NCBI GenBank assembly: GCA_035524595.1
Contig: DATKOP010000044.1
Coordinates: 27,582 to 91,581, forward strand
From: CAIKZZ01 sp035524595
GTDB lineage: Bacteria > Pseudomonadota > Gammaproteobacteria > Steroidobacterales > Steroidobacteraceae
Direction of reading: 5' to 3'
DNA: 64,000 nt
Below are positions 25,176 through 36,033 of this stretch, one piece after another. Under the pieces are notes generated by a model, which saw only the letters and a program-made list of their open reading frames with translations, was not told the DNA's origin and searched no databases. The number at the start of each line of letters is the position of its first letter. The first letter of the stretch is position 1. The translations under genes were made by a program, and so were the position numbers.

Positions 25176-26489
25176 TCAACCCGCCACGCCGCGCAGCGCG
25201 GCGAAGACGCCGAAGCCCGCGGTCAGGAGGATCGTCAGCCCCACCAGCGCGGCGTAGCGGCCGCCGAGGCGGTGCGGCGGCGGCAGGCGCCGCGCCAGCA
25301 GGTACAGGAAGCCGAGCACGATCGGCAGCAACAGCGCGTTCATGACCTGCACCGCGACGCTGAGCTCGACGAGGTTGACGCCGGAGGTCACCAAGAGCGC
25401 GCCGGCCGCGAGCGCGGCGGTGTAGATCCCGTAGAACCACGGCGCCTCGCGCGGCGCGTGCGCCAGCGAGTGCTTGACCCCGAGCACCTCGCCGAGCGTG
25501 CGCGCGGCGGTCAGCGTGACGACGATGGTCGCGACCAGCGCCGAGCCGGTCATGCCGAGGGCGAACAGCACGCGGCCGGTGCGCTCGCCGAGGAAGGGCG
25601 TGATCGCCTCGGCGATCTGCTGCACGGTGTCGAGCGCGGCGCGGCGGCCGCCGCCGAGCGTCGCGGCGGTCGCGACCAGCACGCCCGCCATGATCACCTG
25701 CGTGACCACCGCGCCGACGGCGGTGTCCCAGCGCGCGGCGCGCAGGTCCGCGACCGTCAGCCCCTTCTCGACGACGGCCGACTGCTGGTAGAAGACCATC
25801 CACGGCATCACCACGGCGCCGATGTTCGCGGCGACCAGGTACAGGTACCCGGGCTCGCGCCAGGGCACGCTGCCGAGGCCCGCCGCCATCGCCGCGGGGT
25901 CCGGCTGCGCCTGCCAGGCGACCACCAGGAACACGAGCTCGAAGGCGCCGATCGCCATCGCGATGCGCTCCACCGAGAGGTAGGAGCCGGTGTAGGCCAT
26001 CAGCGTCAGGCCGCCGACCACGACCGCCATCGTCAGCCACGCCGGCACGCCGAACAGCAGCCCGACGCCGGCGAGCCCGCTCAGCTCGCTGAGCAGCGCG
26101 CCGACGCAGGCGAGCACCAGCGTCGCGACCGAGAGCCAGGCCCAGCCGCGGCCGAAGTGCAGCCGGATCAGCTCGCCGTGGCCCCGGCCCGAGACCACCC
26201 CGAGCCTGACCGTCAGCTCCTGCACGACGTACAGGATCGGCACCAGCACGAGCTGCAGCAGCAGCAGCCGGTAGCCCCACTGCGCGCCGCTCTGCGCGGC
26301 CGTGATGATGCTGCCGGCGTCGGTGTCGGCCAGCATCACGACGATGCCCGGCCCGGCCACGAGCGCGAAGCGGCGGGCGCGCGCGCCGAGCGACGGCATC
26401 AGCGACGGGCGGCCGGCCGCGGCCGGCACGGCCACCCCGTCCGGCGCGCGGCGAGCGTCGTGCGGTAGTTCAAAAACTGTATCCGACAC
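25176..26489 (-). CDS. NRAMP family divalent metal transporter
   Basis: An inner-membrane transporter of up to 437 residues and about 11 helices. Helix 1 reads ALVAGPGIVVMLADTDAGS: the canonical DPGN is DAGS, keeping the metal Asp but replacing Asn by Ser. Helix 6 reads VVMPWMVFYQQSA: the canonical MPHN keeps the metal-binding Met and changes His to Trp and Asn to Met. GTG at 26489 gives a hydrophilic 35-residue leader and overlaps the porin stop by 20 bp. ATG at 26399 (before PSLGARARRF) is a plausible alternative. Fe(II) or Mn(II) is the likely cargo given the operon. Confidence 0.86.
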   Translation of the reverse strand: MSDTVFELPHDARRAPDGVAVPAAAGRPSLMPSLGARARRFALVAGPGIVVMLADTDAGSIITAAQSGAQWGYRLLLLQLVLVPILYVVQELTVRLGVVSGRGHGELIRLHFGRGWAWLSVATLVLACVGALLSELSGLAGVGLLFGVPAWLTMAVVVGGLTLMAYTGSYLSVERIAMAIGAFELVFLVVAWQAQPDPAAMAAGLGSVPWREPGYLYLVAANIGAVVMPWMVFYQQSAVVEKGLTVADLRAARWDTAVGAVVTQVIMAGVLVATAATLGGGRRAALDTVQQIAEAITPFLGERTGRVLFALGMTGSALVATIVVTLTAARTLGEVLGVKHSLAHAPREAPWFYGIYTAALAAGALLVTSGVNLVELSVAVQVMNALLLPIVLGFLYLLARRLPPPHRLGGRYAALVGLTILLTAGFGVFAALRGVAG

Positions 26490-27915
26490 CGAGGTTGAGC
26501 CCGTCCTTGCCGTTGTACGTCTGGTTGCGCTGGTAGTCCACCTTCAGCACCACGCCGCCGCTGATGAACAGGCTCGCGCCGAGCGTCCACACCTTGTCGT
26601 CCGGCAGCACGACCGCACCGTCGGCGGCCGTCAGGCTGCCGAAGGCGGCCGCGTCGTTGTACTGCTCGTAGCGCAGGAACGGGTCGAGCGCGACGCGGTC
26701 GCCGCGCCACAGGTGGTAGGCGGCCTGCAGGTAGCCGCCGCGAAACAGCGACGGCACGAGCGTCGGCGACTCGACCGACCCGAGATAGAGCTGGTTGAGC
26801 GCCTCGGTGCGGCTGATCGTGCCGCGGGCGTAGACCGCGGCGAGGTCCCAGCCGGCGACCGTGTAGCGTGCGTGCGCGTCCCACAGGACGAGGCGCGAGT
26901 CGTTGCCGGCGAAGCCCGGCGTCTGCTGCCCGACCTTGCCGCTGAAGAGCGCGGCACCGAGCTGCAGACCCGGCCAGCCCCGCCAGTTGAGCGCGCCGTA
27001 GCCGCTGAGATCGCGGGCGGCGGCGAACTGGCCCTCGCCGTGAATCGCCTGCAGCGGGCCCTCGTCGCGGCCCTCGGTCGAGGTCGGGTCCCACTTGCTG
27101 AGGTTGAAGCCGGTGGTCAGCCCGACCTCCCAGCTGAGCGCCGCCTCGGTGGTGCCGGACACGCCGAGGCCGACCTCGCGCCAGGTGCTCGGGATCAGGA
27201 CGCGCTCCACCTGGTTGCGGAACACACCGTAGTAGGCGGTCGGCTCGTGGTTCTGGTTGATGAGCCCGAACGGCATCAGGAAGAGGCCGGCCTTGGCGCG
27301 CAGCCCGTTGCGGAACTCGTGCTCGACCCAGAGCTGCTCGACCTCCGCTTCGCCTTGGTCGGAGGCCGAGGTGACCGCGTGCTCCCACTCCCATTCGGCG
27401 ACCATCTTGGTGGTGTCGTCGAAGCGGTGCTGCATGCCGATCACCGCCCGCTGCACGTCGGCGGTGGCGCCGGCGGGCGTCTCGGAGGGGCGGTTGTAGC
27501 CGATCTCGCCGTAGCTCGAGACCGTCGTGGTCGCGGCCCAGTCGGCGAGGGCGCTCGATCGGCTCGCCGACTCCGCGACCGCCTGCGCCTGCGCGACCGC
27601 CTGCGCCTGCTGCACGGCCTCGGCGGCCTGGGCGGTCTGCGCGAGCTCGAGGCGCCGCACCTTCGACTCGAGCTCGGCGTTCTGCCGCTCGAGCGCCTCG
27701 ATCTTCTGCGCGAGTGATTCGAGGGTCACCGCCGAGGCGCGGGCGGGGGCGGCGGCGACGCTCGCGAGCAGCAGCAGGGCGATCGCGCCGAGGCGCAGCG
27801 GATTCGCCGGCGAGGACGGGCGCAGGATGCGGGCGCCTGAGGCCGGTCGCGGCCCGTCGCAGGCACCGATGGACGCGGACAGGGGCGCGGCGGCGCCGGT
27901 GAGACGATTCCGCAT
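26470..27915 (-). CDS. Outer-membrane porin with N-terminal coiled coil
   Basis: A 481-residue outer-membrane beta-barrel. After an export signal ending APARASA comes a coiled coil (SLAQKIEALERQNAELESK, then an Ala/Gln-rich stretch), as in trimeric porins of the OprO/P and Fe-regulated types. The barrel strands follow (SSYGEIGYNRP, WEWEHAVT, LRAKAGLFLMPFGLINQ) and end in GVGYSF with terminal Phe. The ATG has GGAGG 6 nt upstream, yet it puts about 40 residues before the hydrophobic core of the signal, which is unusually long. It is the first gene of the operon and lies directly behind the Fur-like box. Confidence 0.88.
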   Translation of the reverse strand: MRNRLTGAAAPLSASIGACDGPRPASGARILRPSSPANPLRLGAIALLLLASVAAAPARASAVTLESLAQKIEALERQNAELESKVRRLELAQTAQAAEAVQQAQAVAQAQAVAESASRSSALADWAATTTVSSYGEIGYNRPSETPAGATADVQRAVIGMQHRFDDTTKMVAEWEWEHAVTSASDQGEAEVEQLWVEHEFRNGLRAKAGLFLMPFGLINQNHEPTAYYGVFRNQVERVLIPSTWREVGLGVSGTTEAALSWEVGLTTGFNLSKWDPTSTEGRDEGPLQAIHGEGQFAAARDLSGYGALNWRGWPGLQLGAALFSGKVGQQTPGFAGNDSRLVLWDAHARYTVAGWDLAAVYARGTISRTEALNQLYLGSVESPTLVPSLFRGGYLQAAYHLWRGDRVALDPFLRYEQYNDAAAFGSLTAADGAVVLPDDKVWTLGASLFISGGVVLKVDYQRNQTYNGKDGLNLGVGYSF

Positions 27916-27949
27916 CGAGAACCTCCCTGAAGCCAGTGGGAGGATCTTA

Positions 27950-27968
27950 AATGAGAATGGGTCTCATT
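27950..27968 (-). promoter_or_regulatory. Fur-like operator upstream of the porin-NRAMP-flavin operon
   Basis: AATGAGAATGGGTCTCATT is a perfect 7-bp inverted repeat with a 5-bp centre. It lies 35 bp before the porin ATG in a markedly AT-rich stretch (27945-28005). It differs at only two bases from the common Fur-box form AATGAGAATnATTCTCATT. A second, weaker inverted repeat (AATAC, 6 bp, GTATT) lies at about 27982-27997, and a TATTAT candidate -10 overlaps it on the minus strand. Fur is the best guess. An Mn-sensing relative could also use it. Confidence 0.7.
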
Positions 27969-28052
27969 ACCATATGGGAATAATACCTATTCGTATTTGT
28001 CATAACGAGCGCCGGCGAGCCCGGCCGGGCGCCGTTGCCGCGGGGCGCCCGC

Positions 28053-28685
28053 TCAGCGCCAGTCGTCGGTAGCGATCCCGAGCTCGCGGGCCCGCCAGCG
28101 GGTCGCGGCGGAGGCGTTCACGAGGAGCGGGGCGTCGGCGCGCGCGAGGTGGGCGAGGTCCGAGCCGGAGTTGCCGTAGGCGATCAGCCGCGCGCCGGGA
28201 TGGCGCGCCCGCAGCGCCTCGAGGCAATGGGTCTTCTCGGCGCCGCGCCGGTTGGGGGTCGCGAGCGCGCCGTCGAGCGCAGCGCCTTGCCACACGACCT
28301 CGGTGCAGATCACCTCGTCGAAGCCGAGCCGCGCGCCGATCTCGCGCACGTAGAAGTCGGTGCTCGCCGACAGCAGCACCAGCCAGTCGCCCTGGGCACG
28401 GTGCCTCTCGATCGCGGCGAGCGCCGCGGGCCGCGTCAGGCGCGCGAGGCGCTCATCGAGGAAGGCCCGTGTCAGGCTCGCGACCTCGTCGCGCTCGAGG
28501 CCGCCGAGCACGGCGCGGATCAGGCGGCTCTTGATGCGGCCGCGGTCGCGGTCGAGGAGGAACCCGCCGACGATCGCCGGCAGCGGCCAGAGCCGCGGCA
28601 CGCGGCGCGGGTGGACCCGGAGCGCGTGCACGAGGTACGGCAGCAGCGTGTCGCTCCAGGTGATCGTGCCGTCGAGATCGAACAC
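28053..28685 (-). CDS. HAD-IB family phosphatase
   Basis: A haloacid-dehalogenase-type phosphatase of about 211 residues. Motif I is FDLDGTIT at the very N-terminus, motif II LLSASTDFY, the conserved Lys lies in RRGAEKTHCLEAL and motif III is YGNSGSDLAHL. This resembles the SerB-like/HAD-IB group acting on small phosphomonoesters or phospholipid head groups. GTG at 28685 leaves only one residue before motif I. A CTG overlapping the acnA stop (CTGA, about 57 nt upstream) would give a more normal N-terminus but has no other support. It probably follows acnA in the same message. Confidence 0.85.
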   Translation of the reverse strand: MFDLDGTITWSDTLLPYLVHALRVHPRRVPRLWPLPAIVGGFLLDRDRGRIKSRLIRAVLGGLERDEVASLTRAFLDERLARLTRPAALAAIERHRAQGDWLVLLSASTDFYVREIGARLGFDEVICTEVVWQGAALDGALATPNRRGAEKTHCLEALRARHPGARLIAYGNSGSDLAHLARADAPLLVNASAATRWRARELGIATDDWR

Positions 28686-28741
28686 CGCGACGCCGCGCGC
28701 ACGCGCGCGCGGTGCCGGAGCCGGCGGTGGCGGCGGCGTCG

Positions 28742-31429
<2,688 letters not shown>

Positions 31430-31453
31430 GGGTCCTCCGGCGGGAAGCTCGCA

Positions 31454-31459
31454 ATTATA
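31454..31459 (-). promoter_or_regulatory. -10 element of acnA
   Basis: A perfect TATAAT on the minus strand lies 24 nt before the acnA ATG, leaving a leader that contains the GGAGG ribosome site. No recognisable -35 is seen at 16-18 bp. Confidence 0.6.
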
Positions 31460-31612
31460 GGCGCTCCCGGCCGGTGCCGGACTGTCGGCGTCCCCGGATG
31501 CGGCCGGCGCCGCGGCGCCCGCGCGATTGGCGGGCGGGCCGCCCGGCCGCGTAGGATCGTGCCGCCCGTCCTGCCCGTCCCGTCCATCGCCGTCGCCGGC
31601 GCGAGGTCACGC

Positions 31613-32488
31613 ATGCGCATCGTCCCGAGCCCGCTCGCCGTCCTCGCGCTCGTCCTGGCCGCGGCGCCCGCCCTGGCGTCACCGCCGGTGCCGGCGGCGA
31701 TCTACACCGACCCGCCCGCGGACCGCGCCCACCCGGCGGCGATGACGGTGCTGCACATCCCCTCGCACGGACTGCTGATCAACGGCATCGTCTACTCGCC
31801 GCCCGGCGCCGGCCCGCACCCGACGCTCGTCATCTGCCACGGCCTGCCGGGCAACGAGAAGAACCTCGATCTCGCGCAGGCGGTGCGCCGCGCCGGCTGG
31901 AACGCGGTGACCTTCAACTACCGCGGCTCGTGGGGCAGCCCGGGCGTGTTCCGCTTCGCGCAGAACCCCGAGGACGCCGCCGCGGTGCTCGCCTACCTGC
32001 GCGAGCCCGGCAACGCCACGCGGCTCGGCGTCGATCCCGCGCGCATCGTGCTCGCCGGCCACAGCATGGGCGGCTGGGTGACGGCGCTGACCGCGGCCCG
32101 CGATCACGGCCTCAGGGGCGCGGTGCTGATCTCGGCCGCGGACCTCGGCCGCATCGACGAGCGCGGCCACGCCGCGGCGGTCGCGGCGATGGCGGACGAC
32201 ATGGAGAGCCTCGCGGGCGTCAGCGCCGAGAGCATGGCCGACGAGCTGCACGCGCACGCGCAGGAGTTCCGGCTCGCCGGCGCCGCCGCCGGCCTCGCGC
32301 CGCTGCCGCTGCTGGCGCTGACCTCGGACGACGGCCTCGCCGCGCACACCGACGCGCTGGTCGCCGCGATCCGCGCCGCCGGCGGCACCCGCGTGACCAG
32401 CGAGCACGCCGCCACCGACCACGGCTGGTCGGATCACCGCATCGCGCTCGAGAGCACGATCCTGAGGTGGCTCGCGGCGCTGCGCTGA
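31613..32488 (+). CDS. Secreted alpha/beta hydrolase
   Basis: A 291-residue exported hydrolase. Residues 1-22 are a signal peptide (SPLAVLALVLAAAPALAS). The catalytic triad is visible as Ser in AGHSMGGW, Asp in LTSDDG and His in DHGWSDHR. The oxyanion-loop segment is HGLPGNEKN. The arrangement is that of alpha/beta-fold esterases or dipeptidyl-type hydrolases, but the substrate cannot be read from the sequence. ATG 31613 has GAGG at a normal distance. It is convergent with mnmA, whose stop lies 10 bp away. Confidence 0.85.
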   Translation: MRIVPSPLAVLALVLAAAPALASPPVPAAIYTDPPADRAHPAAMTVLHIPSHGLLINGIVYSPPGAGPHPTLVICHGLPGNEKNLDLAQAVRRAGWNAVTFNYRGSWGSPGVFRFAQNPEDAAAVLAYLREPGNATRLGVDPARIVLAGHSMGGWVTALTAARDHGLRGAVLISAADLGRIDERGHAAAVAAMADDMESLAGVSAESMADELHAHAQEFRLAGAAAGLAPLPLLALTSDDGLAAHTDALVAAIRAAGGTRVTSEHAATDHGWSDHRIALESTILRWLAALR

Positions 32489-32498
32489 GCAGGCGCGC

Positions 32499-33620
32499 TC
32501 AGGCGCCGCCGAGCCCGCGCGCGGGCAGCGCCGGCAAGGCCGCGGGCGGCGCGTGCTCGAGTATCGGCGCGCCGCCCAGGCACTCCTCGGCCTGGTAGAA
32601 GGCCGCGTACTGGCCGGGCGCCACCGCGCGCATCGGCGTCGCGAGCGCGACCTCGGCGCCGGCGGCCGACCAGCGCACGCGCGCCGGCACCGGCGCCTGC
32701 CGGTGGCGCACCTGCACCGCGCACTCGATCTCGGCCGGCGGCGGCGCGCCGAGCCAGCGCACCGGTGCGGTCGCGAAGCCCACCGACTGCAGCAGCGGGT
32801 GGTCGTGGCCCTGGACCACGACGAGCGCATTGCGCCGCGCGTCCTTGGCGGCGACGTACCAGGGCAGGGCGCTGCGGGCGCGCAGGCCGCCGATGCCGAG
32901 CCCCTGGCGCTGGCCGATCGTGTGGAACATCAGGCCGCCGTGCGTGCCGAGCCACTCGCCGTCCGGCGTCTCGATCGGCCCCGGCGCGGGCGCGAGGTAG
33001 CCGGCGAGGAAGTCGCGGAACGGCCGCTCGCCGATGAAGCAGATGCCGGTGCTGTCGGGACGGTCGTGCACCGCCAGCCCGGCCTGGCGCGCGAGCTCGC
33101 GCACCTCGCCCTTGAGGAGCTCGCCGAGCGGGAACAGCGCCGCGCCGAGCGCCGCCCGCGGCACCTGCTGCAGGAAGTAGCTCTGGTCCTTGTCGGCGTC
33201 GCGGGCGCGCAGCAGCCGCGGGCCGCCGGCGCCCGCCACGAGGCGCGCGTAGTGGCCGGTCGCGAGGCGCCCGGCGCCGAGCCGGCGCGCGTAGTCGAGG
33301 CAGACGCCGAACTTGACCTCGCGGTTGCAGAGCACGTCGGGGTTCGGCGTGCGCCCGGCGCGGTACTCGGCGAGGAACTCGCCGAACACGCGCTCGCGGT
33401 ACTCGGCCGCGAAGCTGACCCGGTGCAGCACGAGGCCGAGCTCCCCGGCCACCGCGCGCGCCGCCTGCCAGTCGGCCGCGGCGCTGCAGTAGCCGTCCTC
33501 GCCGGCCTCCCAGTTGGTCATGTGCAGCGCTTCGACCTGGTGCCCGGCGCGCTTCAGCAGCAGCGCCGCGACCGCCGAATCCACGCCGCCCGACAACGCC
33601 ACGATGACGCGCTCGCCCAT
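32499..33620 (-). CDS. mnmA: tRNA 2-thiouridylase MnmA
   Basis: It thiolates U34 in tRNA-Lys, -Glu and -Gln. The 373-residue protein has the PP-loop SGGVDSAVAAL (10-20), catalytic C98 in NPDVLCNREVKF, and the second catalytic cysteine C194 in STGICFIG. The HTIGQRQGLGIGG segment and C-terminal beta-barrel are complete. ATG 33620 gives the family N-terminus (GERVIVALSGG). A TATACT hexamer ends 6 nt before the ATG, with no Shine-Dalgarno. Confidence 0.96.
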   Translation of the reverse strand: MGERVIVALSGGVDSAVAALLLKRAGHQVEALHMTNWEAGEDGYCSAAADWQAARAVAGELGLVLHRVSFAAEYRERVFGEFLAEYRAGRTPNPDVLCNREVKFGVCLDYARRLGAGRLATGHYARLVAGAGGPRLLRARDADKDQSYFLQQVPRAALGAALFPLGELLKGEVRELARQAGLAVHDRPDSTGICFIGERPFRDFLAGYLAPAPGPIETPDGEWLGTHGGLMFHTIGQRQGLGIGGLRARSALPWYVAAKDARRNALVVVQGHDHPLLQSVGFATAPVRWLGAPPPAEIECAVQVRHRQAPVPARVRWSAAGAEVALATPMRAVAPGQYAAFYQAEECLGGAPILEHAPPAALPALPARGLGGA

Positions 33621-33626
33621 CGGCGC

Positions 33627-33632
33627 AGTATA
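33627..33632 (-). promoter_or_regulatory. Candidate -10 element for leaderless mnmA
   Basis: TATACT on the minus strand is followed by 6 nt (gcgccg) and the mnmA ATG, so transcription should start at or next to the start codon. Confidence 0.5.
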
Positions 33633-33649
33633 GCTAACGCGGCGCGGCC

Positions 33650-34165
33650 TCAGCCGGAGAGCACCTGCGCGCGCGGGGTCGCGCACTGGTTCCAGCCGGT
33701 GTCGAAGTGCTCGAGGTAGAGGCGCGCGACGCCGGGGTTCCTGAGCTCGCAGATGCCGTCCCAGCGGCTCGCCTGCAGCCGGTACAGCGTCGCGCGGTCG
33801 TCGGCGATCATGTAGCTGCAGGGATTGTCGCGAAACGGCGCCAGCGCGTTGCGGATCTCGATGTAGCTGGTGAGCTTGCGCGCGATCGCGATGAACTCGT
33901 GGCGGCTGTACATGATGCGCGCCGGGTTCAGCACCAGCACGCGCACCTTGGCGAAGCGCGGCCCGAGCACCAGGCGCTTGACGGCGTCGAGGAACGGCGG
34001 GTACTCGTAGATCTCGGACTCGAGGCTGTGCGTCAGCAGCGTCAGCACGCGCTGCGCGCTCGAGGCGACCGTGGTCGCGGCGATGCGGGCCTCGTCAACC
34101 GTCGACAGGATCGTGCGCGGCTCCGTCAGCCGCGGGATCAGCACGTTGCTCGGCGGAAAATGCAA
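33650..34165 (-). CDS. Conserved hypothetical protein (DUF7931/PLD-like)
   Basis: A 171-residue cytosolic protein of unknown function. The body reads as an alternating alpha/beta domain (SAQRVLTLLTHSLESEIYEY, FAKVRVLVLNPARIMYSRHE, KLTSYIEIRNALAP, CSYMIADDRATLYR) that recalls the phospholipase-D-like DUF7931 family, without a clear HxK motif. TTG at 34165 is the best start because GGAGG lies 7 nt upstream (34177-34173). GTG at 34144 is the alternative. Either start lies inside the 3' end of the GNAT gene, an overlap of 71 or 50 bp. It sits between mnmA and purB. Confidence 0.68.
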   Translation of the reverse strand: MHFPPSNVLIPRLTEPRTILSTVDEARIAATTVASSAQRVLTLLTHSLESEIYEYPPFLDAVKRLVLGPRFAKVRVLVLNPARIMYSRHEFIAIARKLTSYIEIRNALAPFRDNPCSYMIADDRATLYRLQASRWDGICELRNPGVARLYLEHFDTGWNQCATPRAQVLSG

Positions 34166-34598
34166 GCCGCATCCTCCGGTGACGGAGTCCTGCCTCGTCG
34201 AACTCGGGGCCCTCGGCGACGAAGCCGTGCGCCGCGTAGAACCCGACCGCCTCCACCTGCGCGTGCAGGTAGACGCCTGAGAGGCCCCGTCGCCGCGCGA
34301 GCTCGACCAGCCGGCGCAGCACGAGGCTGCCCACGCCGTGCCCGCGAAAGGCAGCAAGCACTGCGAGGCGGCCGATCTTACCGGTGGGCAGCAGGCGCCC
34401 CGTGCCGACTGGTTCACGCTTCGTAAGGGCGAGAACGTGAACGGCGCCCGGATCGGCGCCGTCCCACTCGAGCGCCGCGGGTACGCCCTGCTCGATCACG
34501 AACACCTGCTCGCGGATCGGCCTGAGGCGCGCGCCGACCGCGGCCCAGTCGCCGACCAAGAGCTCCACCGCAGGCCGCGCGGCGCGGCGCTCAGGCAT
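34095..34598 (-). CDS. GNAT family N-acetyltransferase
   Basis: A 167-residue acyl-CoA-dependent acetyltransferase. The acetyl-CoA loop is RGHGVGSLVLRRL (Q/RxxGxG/A type), preceded by IGRLAVLAAF and followed by YLHAQVEAVGFYAAHGFVAEGPEFDEAG. It resembles the ElaA/YjdJ branch, but its substrate is unknown. The ATG overlaps the purB stop by 8 bp (ATGCCTGA). The last 20 or so residues after RRMRLAF go beyond the normal fold and run through the start of the next gene. Confidence 0.87.
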   Translation of the reverse strand: MPERRAARPAVELLVGDWAAVGARLRPIREQVFVIEQGVPAALEWDGADPGAVHVLALTKREPVGTGRLLPTGKIGRLAVLAAFRGHGVGSLVLRRLVELARRRGLSGVYLHAQVEAVGFYAAHGFVAEGPEFDEAGLRHRRMRLAFSAEQRADPAADGAAHDPVDG

Positions 34599-35976
34599 CG
34601 CGGCCGAGGTCGCGCGCGAGGCCGAGGTAGTCGGCGGGGGTGAGGCGCGCGAGCCGCTCGCGCTCCTCCGCCGGCAGCGGCAGCTTGGCGACGAAGGCCG
34701 CGAGCGCCGCGGCGTCGATGCGCTGGCCGCGGGTCAGCGCCTTGAGGCGCTCGTAGGCGTTCGGCACGCCGTAGCGGCGCATCACCGTCTGCACCGCCTC
34801 GCCGAGCACCTCCCAGTTGGCGTCGAGGTCCGCCGCCATGCGCGCCGGGTCCGGCTCGAGGCGCCCGAGCCCGCGCTCGATCGACTTGAAGGCGAGCAGC
34901 GCGTGCGCGAGCGCGACGCCGAGGTTCCTGAGCACCGTCGAGTCGGTCAGGTCGCGCTGCCAGCGCGACACCGGCAGCTTGTCGGCGAAGTGCCGCAGCA
35001 GCGCGTTGGCGAGGCCGAGGTTGCCCTCGCCGTTCTCGAAGTCGATCGGGTTGACCTTGTGCGGCATCGTCGAGCTGCCGACTTCGCCGGCGACCACGCG
35101 CTGGCGGAAGTAGCCGAGCGAGACGTAGCCCCAGACGTCGCGCGCCAGGTCGATCAGGATCGTGTCGGCGCGCGCCAGCGCGTCGCAGTACTCGGCGATC
35201 CAGTCGTGCGGCTCGATCTGCACCGTGTACTCGTTGCAGCCGAGGCCGAGCCTCTCGACGAAGCGGCGCGTCGCGCCGCGCCAGTCGCGGTCCGGGTAGG
35301 CGGCGAGGTGCGCGTTCCAGTTGCCGACCGCGCCGTTCATCTTGCCGAGCGGCGCGACCGCGGCGAACGCGGCCTCGGCGCGCGCGAGGCGCCGCGCGAC
35401 CACGCCGAGCTCCTTGCCGAGCGTGGTCGGGCTCGCCGCCTGGCCGTGGGTGCGCGACAGCATCGGCTGCGCCGCGTACTCGTGCGCGCGCGCGGCGAGC
35501 GCGGCGCGGATGCGGCCGAGCGCCGGCAGCAGCACCTGCTCGCGCGCCGCGCGCAGCATCAGCGCGTAGGCGAGGTTGTTGATGTCCTCCGAGGTGCAGG
35601 CGAAGTGCACGAACTCGAGCTCGGCGGGCGAGGCGCCCGCCGCCGCGAGCCGGCCGCGCACGAAGTACTCGACCGCCTTGACGTCGTGGTTGATCTGCTG
35701 CTCCTCGGCCTTGACCGCGGCCGCCTCGCCGGGCGCGGCGCGTGCGGCGAGCTCGGCGGCGGCGTCGAGCACCGGCCGCCTGAGCGATGCGAGCTCGGGC
35801 AGGCGCAGGTCCTCGGCCAGGAACAGGAACCACTCTGCCTCGACGCGGACGCGGTGCCGGATCAGGGCCGCCTCGCTGAACAGCGCGCGCAGCTCGCGGC
35901 AGCGGTCCGCGTAGCGGCCGTCGACGGGGGACAGCGCCTCGAGGGCGGCCGACGGCTCCGCAGTGCGATCGGTCAC
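34591..35976 (-). CDS. purB: Adenylosuccinate lyase
   Basis: It catalyses two steps of purine synthesis, cleaving SAICAR and adenylosuccinate with release of fumarate. The 461-residue length and the fumarase-superfamily signature SSTMPHKVNPIDFEN match the long E. coli-like class. HTHGQAASPTTLGKE carries the catalytic base region. GTG 35976 has GAGG 7 nt upstream. In E. coli hflD separates mnmA and purB. Here two other genes occupy that interval. Confidence 0.96.
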   Translation of the reverse strand: MTDRTAEPSAALEALSPVDGRYADRCRELRALFSEAALIRHRVRVEAEWFLFLAEDLRLPELASLRRPVLDAAAELAARAAPGEAAAVKAEEQQINHDVKAVEYFVRGRLAAAGASPAELEFVHFACTSEDINNLAYALMLRAAREQVLLPALGRIRAALAARAHEYAAQPMLSRTHGQAASPTTLGKELGVVARRLARAEAAFAAVAPLGKMNGAVGNWNAHLAAYPDRDWRGATRRFVERLGLGCNEYTVQIEPHDWIAEYCDALARADTILIDLARDVWGYVSLGYFRQRVVAGEVGSSTMPHKVNPIDFENGEGNLGLANALLRHFADKLPVSRWQRDLTDSTVLRNLGVALAHALLAFKSIERGLGRLEPDPARMAADLDANWEVLGEAVQTVMRRYGVPNAYERLKALTRGQRIDAAALAAFVAKLPLPAEERERLARLTPADYLGLARDLGRDA

Positions 35977-36033
35977 GGGCAGGCCTCGTTCCGGTGCTAG
36001 GATTACAGGCCATCCAGTATAGCCCGCACCGGG

